Below, in pieces: positions 46,588 through 55,709 of a stretch of DNA of 64,000 nucleotides. The stretch covers positions 1,674,001 to 1,738,000 of the forward strand of contig NZ_CP150668.1 in the NCBI RefSeq assembly GCF_038024095.1, read 5' to 3'. The position numbers were made by a program, and so were the translations under genes. The stretch is from Polaribacter tangerinus (lineage in GTDB: Bacteria > Bacteroidota > Bacteroidia > Flavobacteriales > Flavobacteriaceae). How positions within the stretch are numbered: the stretch's first letter is position 1; every line of letters starts with the position of its first letter. A model generated the notes under the pieces. That model did not search any database and was not told the DNA's origin. It saw only the letters and a list, made by a program, of their open reading frames with translations.

Positions 46588-47406
46588 ATGAAACACTTCA
46601 TACACTTATTTATAGTTTTTTTAGTGCTTTTTTCAACAGAAGAAATAAAAGCCCAGAAAGATAGCATTACCCAACAAAGAACTGCAAGAAAAATGCTTAG
46701 ACAAGGTAATGAATTGTATAAAAAAGAGCAATATACCGACGCCTCTGTAGCATATCAAAAGGCATTAGGTAGTAACTCAAACTACGATAAAGCAGCTTAT
46801 AATTTAGGAAATGCTTTGTACCAAAGTAAAAACTTTAAAGAGGCAATTCCTCAATATGAGCTCACAGCAAAAACAGCTAAAGATAAATTTACAAAGGCAG
46901 AAGCATACCATAATTTAGGAAATGCTATGATGGAGTCTAAGAATTATCAAGCAGCGGTAGATGCGTTTAAAAATTCATTAAGAAACAACCCTAATGACGA
47001 TGAAACACGATATAATTTGGCTGTTGCAAAGCAATTACTAGAAAAGGAAAAAAAAGAGAATAAAAACGATAAAAACAAAGACAACAAAGACGATAAAGAC
47101 AACAAAGACGATAAAAACAAAGATAATAAAGATAATAAGGATAATAAGGACAACAAAGACAACAAAAATAAAGACAATAAAGACAAGGATAAAGACGGAA
47201 AAGGAGACAAAGATAAAGACAAAAAAGACCCTAAGAACGATGAGAAAAAGAATCCTAAAAAGCAGCAACCACAACAAGGTAAAATGTCTCCGCAGCAAGT
47301 AAAACAGCTGCTAGAAAGTCTTAATAACGAAGAGAAAAAGACACAGAAAAAGATGAATGCTAAAAAGGCAAGAGGTAAAAAAGTAAAACAAGAAAAAGAC
47401 TGGTAA
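46588..47406 (+). CDS. batC: TPR-repeat protein BatC with Lys/Asp/Asn-rich region
   Basis: A 272-residue periplasmic protein with a signal peptide (MKHFIHLFIVFLVLF to about residue 23), two to three TPR repeats (about residues 36-150, for example NLGNALYQSKNFKEAIPQYE), a long low-complexity stretch of Lys, Asp and Asn from about residue 155 to 225, and a conserved C-terminal segment (MSPQQVKQLLESLNNEEKKT). An ATG 42 nt upstream at 46546 would add a hydrophilic tail before the signal, so 46588 is preferred. Low-complexity spacers are usual in BatC. Confidence 0.9.
   Translation: MKHFIHLFIVFLVLFSTEEIKAQKDSITQQRTARKMLRQGNELYKKEQYTDASVAYQKALGSNSNYDKAAYNLGNALYQSKNFKEAIPQYELTAKTAKDKFTKAEAYHNLGNAMMESKNYQAAVDAFKNSLRNNPNDDETRYNLAVAKQLLEKEKKENKNDKNKDNKDDKDNKDDKNKDNKDNKDNKDNKDNKNKDNKDKDKDGKGDKDKDKKDPKNDEKKNPKKQQPQQGKMSPQQVKQLLESLNNEEKKTQKKMNAKKARGKKVKQEKDW
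47050..47262 (+). repeat. Low-complexity Lys/Asp/Asn coding repeat in batC
   Basis: An A-rich stretch built from short variants of AACAAAGAC/GATAAAGAC, coding for about 70 residues of Asp, Asn and Lys. The units are imperfect, so it is slippage-prone and may vary between strains. Confidence 0.8.
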
Positions 47407-47473
47407 TTCTCAAAAAAGTTCAATTAAAAATTTAAACACCGTCTTGTTGTAAGAAAGTTAAGAAGTATTTTTT

Positions 47474-49246
47474 ATGAAATTTAAATTAGAGGTCATATTG
47501 TTATTTTGCCTGTTTTCTTTAGGGTTAACAGCACAAGAACCTACTATAAAAGCTAGTGTAAGTAAAAATAAACTAGGTGTAAATCAGCGTTTGCGAGTTC
47601 AATTTTCTATAGATACTCAAGGAGGTGAAAATTTTACACCACCCAACTTCGAAAACTTTAGAGTAGTAGGTGGTCCTAGTCAATCTGTTAGTCAGAGCAT
47701 TAGCAGTACTCCACAGGGTAGACAAGTTGTTTTTTCTCAGTCTTACACTTATATTTTACAGCCAAAAAGAAAAGGTGAACTTACTATTGGTAAGGCAACT
47801 GTAAAAATCGGAGGCAAAACAATAGCTTCAGAACCCGTAAAAATTATTGTATTAGATGCTGTAGAAATTCCAAAAGATCCGAATGACCCAAATTATGTAG
47901 CACAGCAAAATATTCATTTAGTAGCAGAAATATCTGATGCAAGGCCCTACGTAGGAGAAGGCATTTATGTAGAGTACCGATTGTATGTGAGTGAAAATGT
48001 AAGTGTTTATGACACAAATGTAACAGAAGCACCCAAATACAATGGTTTTTGGAATCAAGATATAGAAATAACCTCTTTCCCTGTAAAAACAGGAAAATAT
48101 AATGGAGAAGATTATAGATATATTGTTTTACAAAAAGCACTTTTAATACCTACTAAAACCGGAAAATTAAGTATCGATCCAATGAAGATGGATATTGTAA
48201 TTGGTGTGCCATCTGGTCGTACCGATTTTTTCGGAAATGTAATAACTAGTAATGTTAGAAAAGAATTTGCTTCAACAAAAAAAATTGTACGTCCGAAAAG
48301 CCTTCCTTTAGAGGGTAAACCAGCCAATTTTAATGGTGCTGTTGGAGATTTTAATTTTAATGTTTCTTTAAGTAAAGAGGTTTTAAAAGCCAATGAAACT
48401 AGTGAGGTAACAGTAACTGTTGCTGGTAAAGGAAATCTAAAACTATTTGAATTACCTACTATTGTTACCCCGTCAGAATTAGAAATGTACCAACCAGAAA
48501 GAAAAGAGAAAGTACGAATAAATGCCAACGGAATTACTGGTACTGTTACAGATACTTACACGGTGGTTCCGCAATATAAAGGAAAATACAAGATTCCGAG
48601 TGTTGCATTTTCTTATTTTAATCCTAAAGAAAGAGCGTATAAAACAATTTCTACAGATGATTTTTATGTAGATGTTCTTCAAGGTAAAGAGTTGGTTGTT
48701 GCGAATAATAATGCGGTTCAAAAACAAACTGTAGTTACTACCGGAAATAATTTCCGTTTTATTGCTACAAAAACAATTTTTTCAGAAAATAGTTCTTCAA
48801 ATTTTTACCTATCAAAACTTTTCTATTTTTTATTGATATTTCCTTTAGTGTTAATCCCTGTAGGAGTAATCATCAATAGAAAAAATGAAGAAAGGAGTAA
48901 TGATATTGTTGGAAACAAAACAAGAAAAGCACAAAGACTTGCCAAAAAGTATCTATCAGAAGCGAAGAAACAATTAGGTAAAAAAGAGGCTTTTTACGAG
49001 GCTTTAGAAAGGGCGTTACATAATTATTTAAAAGCAAAATTAGGCATAGAAACTGCAGAGATAAGCAAAGAGAGAATTACCGAAATATTAGAGGATAAAC
49101 AGGTGGCAAAAGAAGATATTCATCAATTTATTGAAGTATTAAAGAGTTCCGATTTTGCTCGATACACTCCTTTTACAGCTACTCAAATGCAAGAAGAGTT
49201 TGAGAGAGCTAGTAAAGTTATTGTTCTTTTAGACAAACAATTATAG
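47474..49246 (+). CDS. batD: BatD family protein
   Basis: A 590-residue protein with an N-terminal signal peptide (residues 1-20, ending in LTAQ), a long extracytoplasmic region of beta-sandwich domains (about 22-440, e.g. VEYRLYVSENVSVYDTNVTE), a transmembrane helix near 448-468, and a cytosolic Lys/Glu-rich tail of about 115 residues. This order is that of BatD, which anchors the Bat complex. It follows batC by 67 nt and precedes batE. Confidence 0.92.
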   Translation: MKFKLEVILLFCLFSLGLTAQEPTIKASVSKNKLGVNQRLRVQFSIDTQGGENFTPPNFENFRVVGGPSQSVSQSISSTPQGRQVVFSQSYTYILQPKRKGELTIGKATVKIGGKTIASEPVKIIVLDAVEIPKDPNDPNYVAQQNIHLVAEISDARPYVGEGIYVEYRLYVSENVSVYDTNVTEAPKYNGFWNQDIEITSFPVKTGKYNGEDYRYIVLQKALLIPTKTGKLSIDPMKMDIVIGVPSGRTDFFGNVITSNVRKEFASTKKIVRPKSLPLEGKPANFNGAVGDFNFNVSLSKEVLKANETSEVTVTVAGKGNLKLFELPTIVTPSELEMYQPERKEKVRINANGITGTVTDTYTVVPQYKGKYKIPSVAFSYFNPKERAYKTISTDDFYVDVLQGKELVVANNNAVQKQTVVTTGNNFRFIATKTIFSENSSSNFYLSKLFYFLLIFPLVLIPVGVIINRKNEERSNDIVGNKTRKAQRLAKKYLSEAKKQLGKKEAFYEALERALHNYLKAKLGIETAEISKERITEILEDKQVAKEDIHQFIEVLKSSDFARYTPFTATQMQEEFERASKVIVLLDKQL

Positions 49247-49270
49247 GTTTAAACAATGATATTACATCAG

Positions 49271-50023
49271 ATGAAAAAAATAGTTTTTTTATTAGGGTTG
49301 CTTACCACTAGTTTGTTTGCACAAACTACAGATAGTTTATTTTATGAGGCGAATGATTTGTATAAAAACGGAGCATTTGAAGATGCCATAAAGAAATACG
49401 AAGCAATTTTAGAAAAAGACCTTGTTTCTGCAGAATTATATTACAATTTAGGCAATTCTTACTACAAGCTAAATAAAGTTGGTCCTACAATTTATTATTA
49501 TGAAAAAGCCTTAAAAATAGATCCTACAAATGCCGATGTAAAAAATAATTTAATTTTTGCAAAGCGCCTAGCATTAGATAATATAGAAGAGGTTCCTAAA
49601 ACTGTTTTTCAAAAAATTAATAGTAACTTTTTACAAAAGTTAACTTTTAATGAATGGGCGGTTGTATCGGTAGTTTTATCATTTGTTGCTGTATTGCTGT
49701 TTTTTCTTTTTTATTTTGCCAACGCTACCACAAAAAAGCGACTTTTTTTTACGTGTAGCATGCTTTCTTTTTTGGCTTTAATTTTTACTTTGGTAATCAC
49801 TTATCAGCAATATCAATTTTTTAATAAGAATAAAGAAGCCATTATTTTTGCAGAGGAAACAGTAATAAGAAATGCCCCAACAGTAAATTCAGAAGAGGTT
49901 TTTACGCTTCATGAAGGTACCAAAGTAATGGTTTTAGACGCTTTAGATAATTGGAAAAAAATTAAAATTGCAGACGGTAAATTAGGGTGGATTATATCGG
50001 ACGAGTTAAAAATAATAGATTAA
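49271..50023 (+). CDS. batE: BatE: TPR and SH3-like domain protein
   Basis: A 250-residue protein with signal peptide (MKKIVFLLGLLTTSLFAQ), two TPR repeats at about residues 22-95 (YYNLGNSYYKLNKVGPTIYY), two transmembrane helices around 130-175, and a C-terminal SH3-like domain (VIRNAPTVNSEEVFTLHEGT, GWIISDELK). The ATG at 49271 is preferred over an upstream one at 49256 because it begins the signal peptide. Its stop codon directly abuts the stop of the convergent next gene, with no gap. Confidence 0.9.
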   Translation: MKKIVFLLGLLTTSLFAQTTDSLFYEANDLYKNGAFEDAIKKYEAILEKDLVSAELYYNLGNSYYKLNKVGPTIYYYEKALKIDPTNADVKNNLIFAKRLALDNIEEVPKTVFQKINSNFLQKLTFNEWAVVSVVLSFVAVLLFFLFYFANATTKKRLFFTCSMLSFLALIFTLVITYQQYQFFNKNKEAIIFAEETVIRNAPTVNSEEVFTLHEGTKVMVLDALDNWKKIKIADGKLGWIISDELKIID

Positions 50024-50395
50024 CTATTTTCTAATCATTTTACCTTTCCAAGACCTACCGGCTAAAGTAGCAGTGTAATATACTTTTTTACCTTTTACTT
50101 TATCAACCACTATATTAATTACGGTGCCTTGTTTAAATGGGAAATTTGGTAAGGTAGATGTTGCAATAGTTAAGTTATATTCACAATCAGTAACCCATTC
50201 AATATCAGATTCTATAAAGTATTTTTTATTTTGATGATATTCAATATAGTTATTCTCTCCGAATACTATAAGCACTTCTTTTCCAGCAATTTTATAAGTA
50301 AAACTATTGTTTTTTAAGACGGTGCAATCTTTTGAAATTAAAGCTGTAGGTTGGAATGCGTTTACTAAAAAAAGTAATGTAATTAAATAATTCAT
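50024..50395 (-). CDS. Exported hypothetical protein
   Basis: A 123-residue protein with an N-terminal signal peptide (MNYLITLLFLVNAFQPTAL). The mature part is mixed beta-strand rich, with no recognised motif. It converges with batE with no intergenic base. No function is assigned. Confidence 0.75.
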   Translation of the reverse strand: MNYLITLLFLVNAFQPTALISKDCTVLKNNSFTYKIAGKEVLIVFGENNYIEYHQNKKYFIESDIEWVTDCEYNLTIATSTLPNFPFKQGTVINIVVDKVKGKKVYYTATLAGRSWKGKMIRK

Positions 50396-50452
50396 AAAAG
50401 GGATTTGAACGCAAATTACAAAAAAATAGTTTTTAAGAACTAAGGTTTTTCC

Positions 50453-50941
50453 CTATTTATTCTCATTTACTATTGATGGAAATAGTGTAGGAACAATTTT
50501 TTTTACTGGTTCATACAAAATAGATTTTTCTAAAGTTTCTTTGTTTACAAAAGGAATTGTATTGTTTAATTTTCCAAAAAAAATAAAAACCACACTCAAA
50601 ATTAGTCCAAATTTTAAAGCACCAAAAACACCGCCAAGAATTTTATTTATCAAACCTAAAGAGGCAAAATCTGCTAATTTGGTAAGGAGTTTTCCTAGTA
50701 AAGAAACGCTCACTATAATAGCTACAAAAGTAAGGGCAAAAGCAGCTAGAGAAATGTATTCTTCTTTCCAATCTATGTAGGTTTTTAAAAAGTTAGCCAC
50801 AAAGTCAGAAAAATGAATAGCTCCATAAACACCCCCAATAAGAGCTACTAGTGAGGCTATTTCTACAAACAAACCTTTAAAAACACCTCTTACAAAGCCA
50901 AAAGCCAAAAAAACAGAGATAATAATATCGAATATATTCAA
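50453..50941 (-). CDS. CvpA family membrane protein
   Basis: A 162-residue inner-membrane protein with four hydrophobic helices. The start (DIIISVFLAFGFVRGVFKGL) and the pattern of the second half (LINKILGGVFGALKFGLILS) match the CvpA/colicin V production family, present in many bacteria with poorly defined roles. The start codon is TTG at 50941. It lies upstream (on the minus strand) of the exported hypothetical protein, 57 nt away. Confidence 0.85.
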   Translation of the reverse strand: MNIFDIIISVFLAFGFVRGVFKGLFVEIASLVALIGGVYGAIHFSDFVANFLKTYIDWKEEYISLAAFALTFVAIIVSVSLLGKLLTKLADFASLGLINKILGGVFGALKFGLILSVVFIFFGKLNNTIPFVNKETLEKSILYEPVKKIVPTLFPSIVNENK

Positions 50942-50957
50942 CGAAAAATATTTTTAT

Positions 50958-50965
50958 CAAACCTA
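50958..50965 (-). promoter_or_regulatory. -7 box of the CvpA gene
   Basis: On the minus strand the sequence reads TAGGTTTG, a TAnnTTTG match, 16 nt before the start codon at 50941. Confidence 0.45.
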
Positions 50966-51025
50966 CATCTTTTTTTTAAATTTTAAAAATGCGGATTGTA
51001 TCTTTACTGTTTTAAAACAATAAAA

Positions 51026-51376
51026 ATGTCTAAAGAAATAGCGCTTAAAGAAAAATGGGATGTATTGGTGCAGAAGTTAACCAATCAATTTGCAGATGGT
51101 GATGAGTTAACTATAGATGGTATAATTTACCTAATAGGCGTGCAAGAGTTGGGGCAAGGACATCGGTCTTTTAAAAAGGATGAAAAGGTAAATTTAATGC
51201 ATATAGCTATTTGTAAATTGCTAGAACCATATGGTTATTACGAGTTTGATTATTTTGATGACGATGGCTGGCCGCACTACAAAATAATTACAGAATTACC
51301 AAGTCTAAAACCTGGCGAGCAAACCGTTTTAATGAAAGAGGCTATTATAAATTACTTCGATGTTATTGGCTTTTAG
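51026..51376 (+). CDS. Conserved hypothetical protein
   Basis: A 116-residue soluble protein. The start is taken as the ATG at 51026 because an in-frame TTG 30 nt earlier overlaps a likely -7 region (TATCTTTA, 51000-51007). The sequence is acidic, with DGDELTIDGIIYLIGVQELG and YEFDYFDDDGWPHYKI as notable stretches, and no transmembrane segment. I do not recognise the family. It converges with yraN downstream, 12 nt away. Confidence 0.8.
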   Translation: MSKEIALKEKWDVLVQKLTNQFADGDELTIDGIIYLIGVQELGQGHRSFKKDEKVNLMHIAICKLLEPYGYYEFDYFDDDGWPHYKIITELPSLKPGEQTVLMKEAIINYFDVIGF

Positions 51377-51388
51377 TTAGTTGTTGGG

Positions 51389-51751
51389 TTACAGAAAATG
51401 AAAAAAAGCATCTTCTAAATGAACTATTTTTTGGGTGTTGTTTTTATAAATGATAGCAATAATATCAAATCGAACTTCAACATCCATACCCTTATCATTC
51501 ACGTAAAAATCTATAGCCGATACTAAAAGTTTTATTTTTTTTGGCGTTACAAAGTCTTGCGGATTTCCAAAATAATCTGTGGTTCTGGTTTTTACTTCTA
51601 TTACAACTAGCGTATTTTTTTTAATAGCTATAATATCTACTTCAGCCTTTAAATATCGGTAATTGCATTCTAAAATTTTATACCCTTTTTTTCGTAGAAA
51701 TTCAATAGCTATTTTTTCTCCTTTTTTGCCAAGTTCATTATGTGATGCCAT
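51389..51751 (-). CDS. YraN family endonuclease-like protein
   Basis: A 120-residue protein of the UPF0102/YraN family, which has an endonuclease-like fold. NELGKKGEKIAIEFLRKKGY is the N-terminal signature, and VDIIAIKKNTLVVIEVKTRT carries the D...E-x-K active-site pattern. The ATG at 51751 matches the family start; an ATG 18 nt earlier would add an atypical leader. Function is not established. Divergent from the next gene. Confidence 0.9.
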   Translation of the reverse strand: MASHNELGKKGEKIAIEFLRKKGYKILECNYRYLKAEVDIIAIKKNTLVVIEVKTRTTDYFGNPQDFVTPKKIKLLVSAIDFYVNDKGMDVEVRFDIIAIIYKNNTQKIVHLEDAFFHFL

Positions 51752-51816
51752 ATTTTGAAGATACAACATTTTTAATTATTAACATTTTATATAAAAACAT
51801 TAGGCATAGAATATTT

Positions 51817-51824
51817 TATATTTG
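51817..51824 (+). promoter_or_regulatory. -7 box of the CrtA-like gene
   Basis: TATATTTG is an exact TAnnTTTG match, and its G is 4 nt before the ATG at 51829. Transcription would begin at or inside the start codon. Confidence 0.5.
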
Positions 51825-51828
51825 TTAT

Positions 51829-52515
51829 ATGACACAAACTACACTACTTTGTCTTTTTGAATATGAAGGGTTTAAAAATAAATGGGCTGCGTTGGGTAGA
51901 ATGGGTAGGCCCCCAATTTCTTTAGAAGCTATAAAAGGTTTAACCTTTTTTAAACCTTTTGGTACAGGAAGTGGCAACGGGTTTTCTATAAAGCCAGATT
52001 TTGCAACATATGGTTTTGTGGTGGTTTTTAATTCTGAAGAAAATGCAGATAACTTTGTAAATTCATCAATACTAAAAAAATATACTTCCTCAGCTAAAAA
52101 GCATAGTTTGGTGTACATGAAAACAATAAAAAGTCATGGTGCTTGGAGCAAAGAAAATCCGTTTATAAGTTCAGTACAATTCGATAAAAATAAACCATTG
52201 GCAGTTATTACCCGAGCTACTGTAAAACCAAAATTAGCCTATAAGTTTTGGAAAAATGTACCATCAGTATCAAACTCAATGAACAATTACAAAGAATTGG
52301 TATATTCTAAAGGTATTGGAGAATTTCCGGTATTAATGCAGGCTACTTTTTCTATTTGGACGTCTGCAGAGGCAATGTTAAACTATGCATACAGCAACCC
52401 AAGTCATGCAGAAATGGTAAAGAAAACAAGACAGTTAAATTGGTATTCCGAAGAGTTGTTTGCACGTTTTTTACCTTACAAAACCATTGGAAATCTTATT
52501 CCACACTTTCTGTAA
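51829..52515 (+). CDS. Spheroidene monooxygenase (CrtA)-like protein
   Basis: A 228-residue protein similar to the CrtA family of haem-dependent carotenoid oxygenases. Segments FKNKWAALGRMGRPP, FFKPFGTGSGNGFSIKPDFA and the later WTSAEAMLNYAYSNPSHAEM match the family's conserved blocks. The ATG at 51829 fits the family start; an ATG further upstream (51742) would add 29 residues overlapping yraN and the promoter. CrtA hydroxylates or oxidises carotenoids in purple bacteria, but no other carotenoid gene is in this window, so the substrate is open. It converges with the next gene, overlapping it by 20 nt. Confidence 0.75.
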   Translation: MTQTTLLCLFEYEGFKNKWAALGRMGRPPISLEAIKGLTFFKPFGTGSGNGFSIKPDFATYGFVVVFNSEENADNFVNSSILKKYTSSAKKHSLVYMKTIKSHGAWSKENPFISSVQFDKNKPLAVITRATVKPKLAYKFWKNVPSVSNSMNNYKELVYSKGIGEFPVLMQATFSIWTSAEAMLNYAYSNPSHAEMVKKTRQLNWYSEELFARFLPYKTIGNLIPHFL

Positions 52516-53494
52516 ATTTTACTATATAACGGTCTTTATCAATATCTATTAAAATTTTTCTCCCAAAAATTAGGGCATTATTTTCTGCTTCATGACCAGC
52601 TTTAAAATTAAAAAATACAGGAACATCTTCAGGAATTGCTTCTAGTATTAACTGTTCTATGCTACTGCCCCATTTTGTAGAATTTTTTTTAATAGCAGTC
52701 ATATCACCAATAATTACACCTTTACAATTGTTAAAATAATTAGCTCTTTTTAAGCTTTGTAACATTCTGTCAATGGCATATTTATATTCGCCAATTTCTT
52801 CAATAAAAAGAATTTTATCGGTAGTGTTTAACTGGCCATTAGAGCCTAACATAGAGCTAAGTATCGCTAAATTTCCACCTACTAAAACACCTTCAATCGA
52901 TGTTAAATTAAGAGCTCTAACAAACGACGATTTTTTAATAGTGTATTGTAAATCCTCTCCAAAAAGAGCTTTTTTAAATGATGAAATAGTATTTTTAATT
53001 TGCAAAGAATCTTCTTCTAAACTAGTAGGCATCATGGCGTGCAAACTTTCAAAACCAAGGTTGTGAATATGGTTGTGAAAAGCAGTAATATCTGAGTAAC
53101 CAATTATCCATTTTGGGTGTTTTTTAAAAGTGCTAAAATCTAACATATCTAAAATTCTAACCGAACCGTAACCACCTCTAGCGGCCCAAATTGCTTTAAT
53201 GTTTTTAGCATCTAATGCTGCCTGAAAATCTTTACAACGTTCTGCGTCTGTGCCTGCAAAATGATTATTTTGTTTAAAAAGATAATCTCCCAAAACAACT
53301 TTTAAGCCCCAACTTTCTGCTAATTTTTTCGCTTTTAAAATGGTTCCTTTTCTACTTTTTAAAATTCCGGCAGGAGCAACTATTGCAATAGTGTCTCCGA
53401 TTTTTAGATAAGGCGGTTTTTTAAAATTTTCTTGTGCTTTTAAAGCACTGTTAATAAAGAGAACTAAAAGTAGTAAACGGAAATTTTTTTTCAT
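52496..53494 (-). CDS. LD-carboxypeptidase (S66 family), exported
   Basis: A 332-residue peptidase of the S66/LdcA family that removes the terminal D-Ala from murein tetrapeptides. ARGGYGSVRILDML and IGYSDITAFH hold the nucleophile Ser (in G-Y-S-D), FIEEIGEYKYAIDRML the catalytic Glu, and FKAGHEAENNALIFG the His. It begins with a signal peptide (residues 1-20), unlike cytosolic LdcA of Escherichia coli, so it probably acts in the periplasm. It converges with the CrtA-like gene. Confidence 0.9.
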   Translation of the reverse strand: MKKNFRLLLLVLFINSALKAQENFKKPPYLKIGDTIAIVAPAGILKSRKGTILKAKKLAESWGLKVVLGDYLFKQNNHFAGTDAERCKDFQAALDAKNIKAIWAARGGYGSVRILDMLDFSTFKKHPKWIIGYSDITAFHNHIHNLGFESLHAMMPTSLEEDSLQIKNTISSFKKALFGEDLQYTIKKSSFVRALNLTSIEGVLVGGNLAILSSMLGSNGQLNTTDKILFIEEIGEYKYAIDRMLQSLKRANYFNNCKGVIIGDMTAIKKNSTKWGSSIEQLILEAIPEDVPVFFNFKAGHEAENNALIFGRKILIDIDKDRYIVKFTESVE

Positions 53495-53559
53495 GACTAA
53501 TGCAATTTGCTAGCTTTTTAAAATAAGGATATCTATTCTTGTAAATGTATTAAAATAGC

Positions 53560-53592
53560 TTGAGTATTAAAAACTTGTTTTTCGTACTTTTG
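53560..53592 (+). promoter_or_regulatory. Promoter of metG (-33 TTG / -7 TACTTTTG)
   Basis: TTG at 53560-53562, 22 nt, then TACTTTTG at 53585-53592, a good match to the Bacteroidetes promoter, 38 nt before the metG start. Confidence 0.6.
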
Positions 53593-53630
53593 CAGCTTTA
53601 CAAATAGTTTAAAATAATTAGAGATACACT

Positions 53631-55709
53631 ATGAGTGCTCCAAAAAGATATACCATTACTGCAGCTTTACCCTATACGAATGGGCCAATTCACATTGGTC
53701 ATTTGGCGGGTGTTTATGTTCCTTCCGATATTTATGCTCGATATTTGCGTTTAACAGGTAAAGATGTTGCCTTTATTTGTGGTTCAGATGAGCACGGTGT
53801 TGCCATTCCTATGCGTGCAAAAAAAGAGGGTGTTTCTCCAAAAGATATTATCGATAAATATCATCACATTATTAAAAAGTCTTTTATAGATTTCGGAATT
53901 TCTTTTGATAATTATTCTCGAACATCATCTCAAATTCATCACGACACTGCAGCAGATTTTTTTAAGAAACTTTACAATGATGGTCATTTTGTAGAAGAGG
54001 TTTCAGAGCAGTTGTTCGATGCAGAAGCCAATCAGTTTTTAGCAGATAGGTTTGTAATCGGAACTTGTCCTAAATGTGGGTTCGAAGAAAGTTATGGCGA
54101 TCAATGCGAAAGTTGTGGAACTTCTCATAATGCAACAGATTTAATCAATCCAAAATCGGCAATTACAGGAAACACACCCTCATTAAAAGAAACAAAACAT
54201 TGGTTTTTACCTCTTAATAAGCATGAAGAATTTTTAAGAGAGTGGATTTTAAAAGGGCATAAAAAGGATTGGAAACCAAATGTATACGGACAAGTAAAAA
54301 GTTGGATTGATGACGGTTTAAGACCCAGAGCAGTTACAAGAGATTTAGATTGGGGAATACCAGTTCCTATAGATGGTGCAGATGGCAAGGTGTTGTATGT
54401 TTGGTTCGATGCACCAATAGGTTACATTTCTGCCACTAAAGAATGGGCAGCCAAAAAAGGTAAAAATTGGGAAGATTACTGGAAAAAAGACGATACCAAA
54501 CTAGTTCATTTTATAGGAAAAGATAATATTGTGTTTCATTGTATTATTTTTCCGAGTATGTTAAAAGCACACGGAGATTATATTTTACCAGACAATGTGC
54601 CTGCTAATGAATTTTTAAATTTAGAAGGAAATAAATTATCTACTTCAAAAAATTGGGCCGTTTGGTTGCACGAGTATCTAGAAGATTTTCCAGAAATGCA
54701 AGATGTGCTGCGTTACACACTTACTGCTAATGCACCAGAAAGTAAAGACAACGACTTTACATGGAAAGATTTTCAGGCAAAAAATAATAACGAATTAGTA
54801 GCAATTTTCGGTAACTTTATAAATAGAGTAGTGGTGTTAACCAACAAGTATTACAATGGTGTGGTGCCAACTCCTACTAATTTTTCTGAAGTAGATGAAG
54901 ATGTTTTGGCGGCTTTAAAAGAGTTTCCTAACAGCATTTCTAAATCTATAGAAAGATATCGTTTTAGAGAAGCAAGTCAAGAATTAATGAATTTAGCAAG
55001 ACTTGGTAACAAGTATTTGGCAGATGAAGAGCCTTGGAAAGTAATAAAAGTAGATGAACAACGTGTGCAAACAATAATGTTTGTTGCCTTACAAATATCT
55101 GCTGCTTTAGCTGTTTTATCGGAACCTTTTTTACCATTTACTGCTTCAAAGTTAAAAGGAATTTTAAATATTGCCACTACAGATACCCAACAAGCAAATA
55201 CCGCTATTTCATGGCACACAATTCATCAGCAAGATGTTTTAATTGCCAACGGACATCAAATAAACAAAGCAACATTATTATTTTCTAAAATTGAAGACGC
55301 CACAATAGAAGCTCAAATAGCAAAGTTAGAAGCTACTAAAATTGCAAATGCACAAGAAAATAAAGTGGTTTCCCCTCAAAAAGATATGGCAAGTTTTGAA
55401 GATTTTACAAAGTTAGATATTAGAGTAGGAACTATTTTAGAGGCAGAAAAAGTAGCGAAAACCAAAAAATTACTAAAGTTAACAGTAGATGTTGGTTTAG
55501 ATGTTAGAACTATTGTTTCTGGTATTGCAGAAAGTTTTAGTCCAGAAGCTATTATTGGTCAGCAAGTGGCTGTATTGGTAAATTTAGCACCTCGAAAAAT
55601 TAAAGGCGTAGAAAGTAACGGTATGATTTTAATGGCAAGCACTCCCAACGGAAAACTCGCTTTTGTATCACCAGATGCAGCAGTAAAAAATGGGCAAGAA
55701 ATAAGCTAA
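53631..55709 (+). CDS. metG: Methionine--tRNA ligase
   Basis: A 692-residue class I aminoacyl-tRNA synthetase. The HIGH motif appears as PIHIGHLAG, the zinc-binding knuckle as CPKCGFEES ... CESCG, and the KMSKS motif as the variant NKLSTSKNW. After the anticodon-binding helices there is a C-terminal EMAP/Trbp tRNA-binding domain ([20 protein letters not shown]). Normal length for the long form. Its stop codon overlaps the ATG of the following gene by one base, suggesting translational coupling. Confidence 0.97.
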   Translation: MSAPKRYTITAALPYTNGPIHIGHLAGVYVPSDIYARYLRLTGKDVAFICGSDEHGVAIPMRAKKEGVSPKDIIDKYHHIIKKSFIDFGISFDNYSRTSSQIHHDTAADFFKKLYNDGHFVEEVSEQLFDAEANQFLADRFVIGTCPKCGFEESYGDQCESCGTSHNATDLINPKSAITGNTPSLKETKHWFLPLNKHEEFLREWILKGHKKDWKPNVYGQVKSWIDDGLRPRAVTRDLDWGIPVPIDGADGKVLYVWFDAPIGYISATKEWAAKKGKNWEDYWKKDDTKLVHFIGKDNIVFHCIIFPSMLKAHGDYILPDNVPANEFLNLEGNKLSTSKNWAVWLHEYLEDFPEMQDVLRYTLTANAPESKDNDFTWKDFQAKNNNELVAIFGNFINRVVVLTNKYYNGVVPTPTNFSEVDEDVLAALKEFPNSISKSIERYRFREASQELMNLARLGNKYLADEEPWKVIKVDEQRVQTIMFVALQISAALAVLSEPFLPFTASKLKGILNIATTDTQQANTAISWHTIHQQDVLIANGHQINKATLLFSKIEDATIEAQIAKLEATKIANAQENKVVSPQKDMASFEDFTKLDIRVGTILEAEKVAKTKKLLKLTVDVGLDVRTIVSGIAESFSPEAIIGQQVAVLVNLAPRKIKGVESNGMILMASTPNGKLAFVSPDAAVKNGQEIS

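Noticed and set aside
46947..47423. Serine/leucine/phenylalanine-rich frame on the minus strand
   Set aside because: It is the reverse complement of the Lys/Asp/Asn-rich low-complexity part of batC.
51742..51828. N-terminal extension of the CrtA-like protein from an ATG at 51742
   Set aside because: It would overlap the divergent yraN start and run through the likely promoter; the extension is not family-like.
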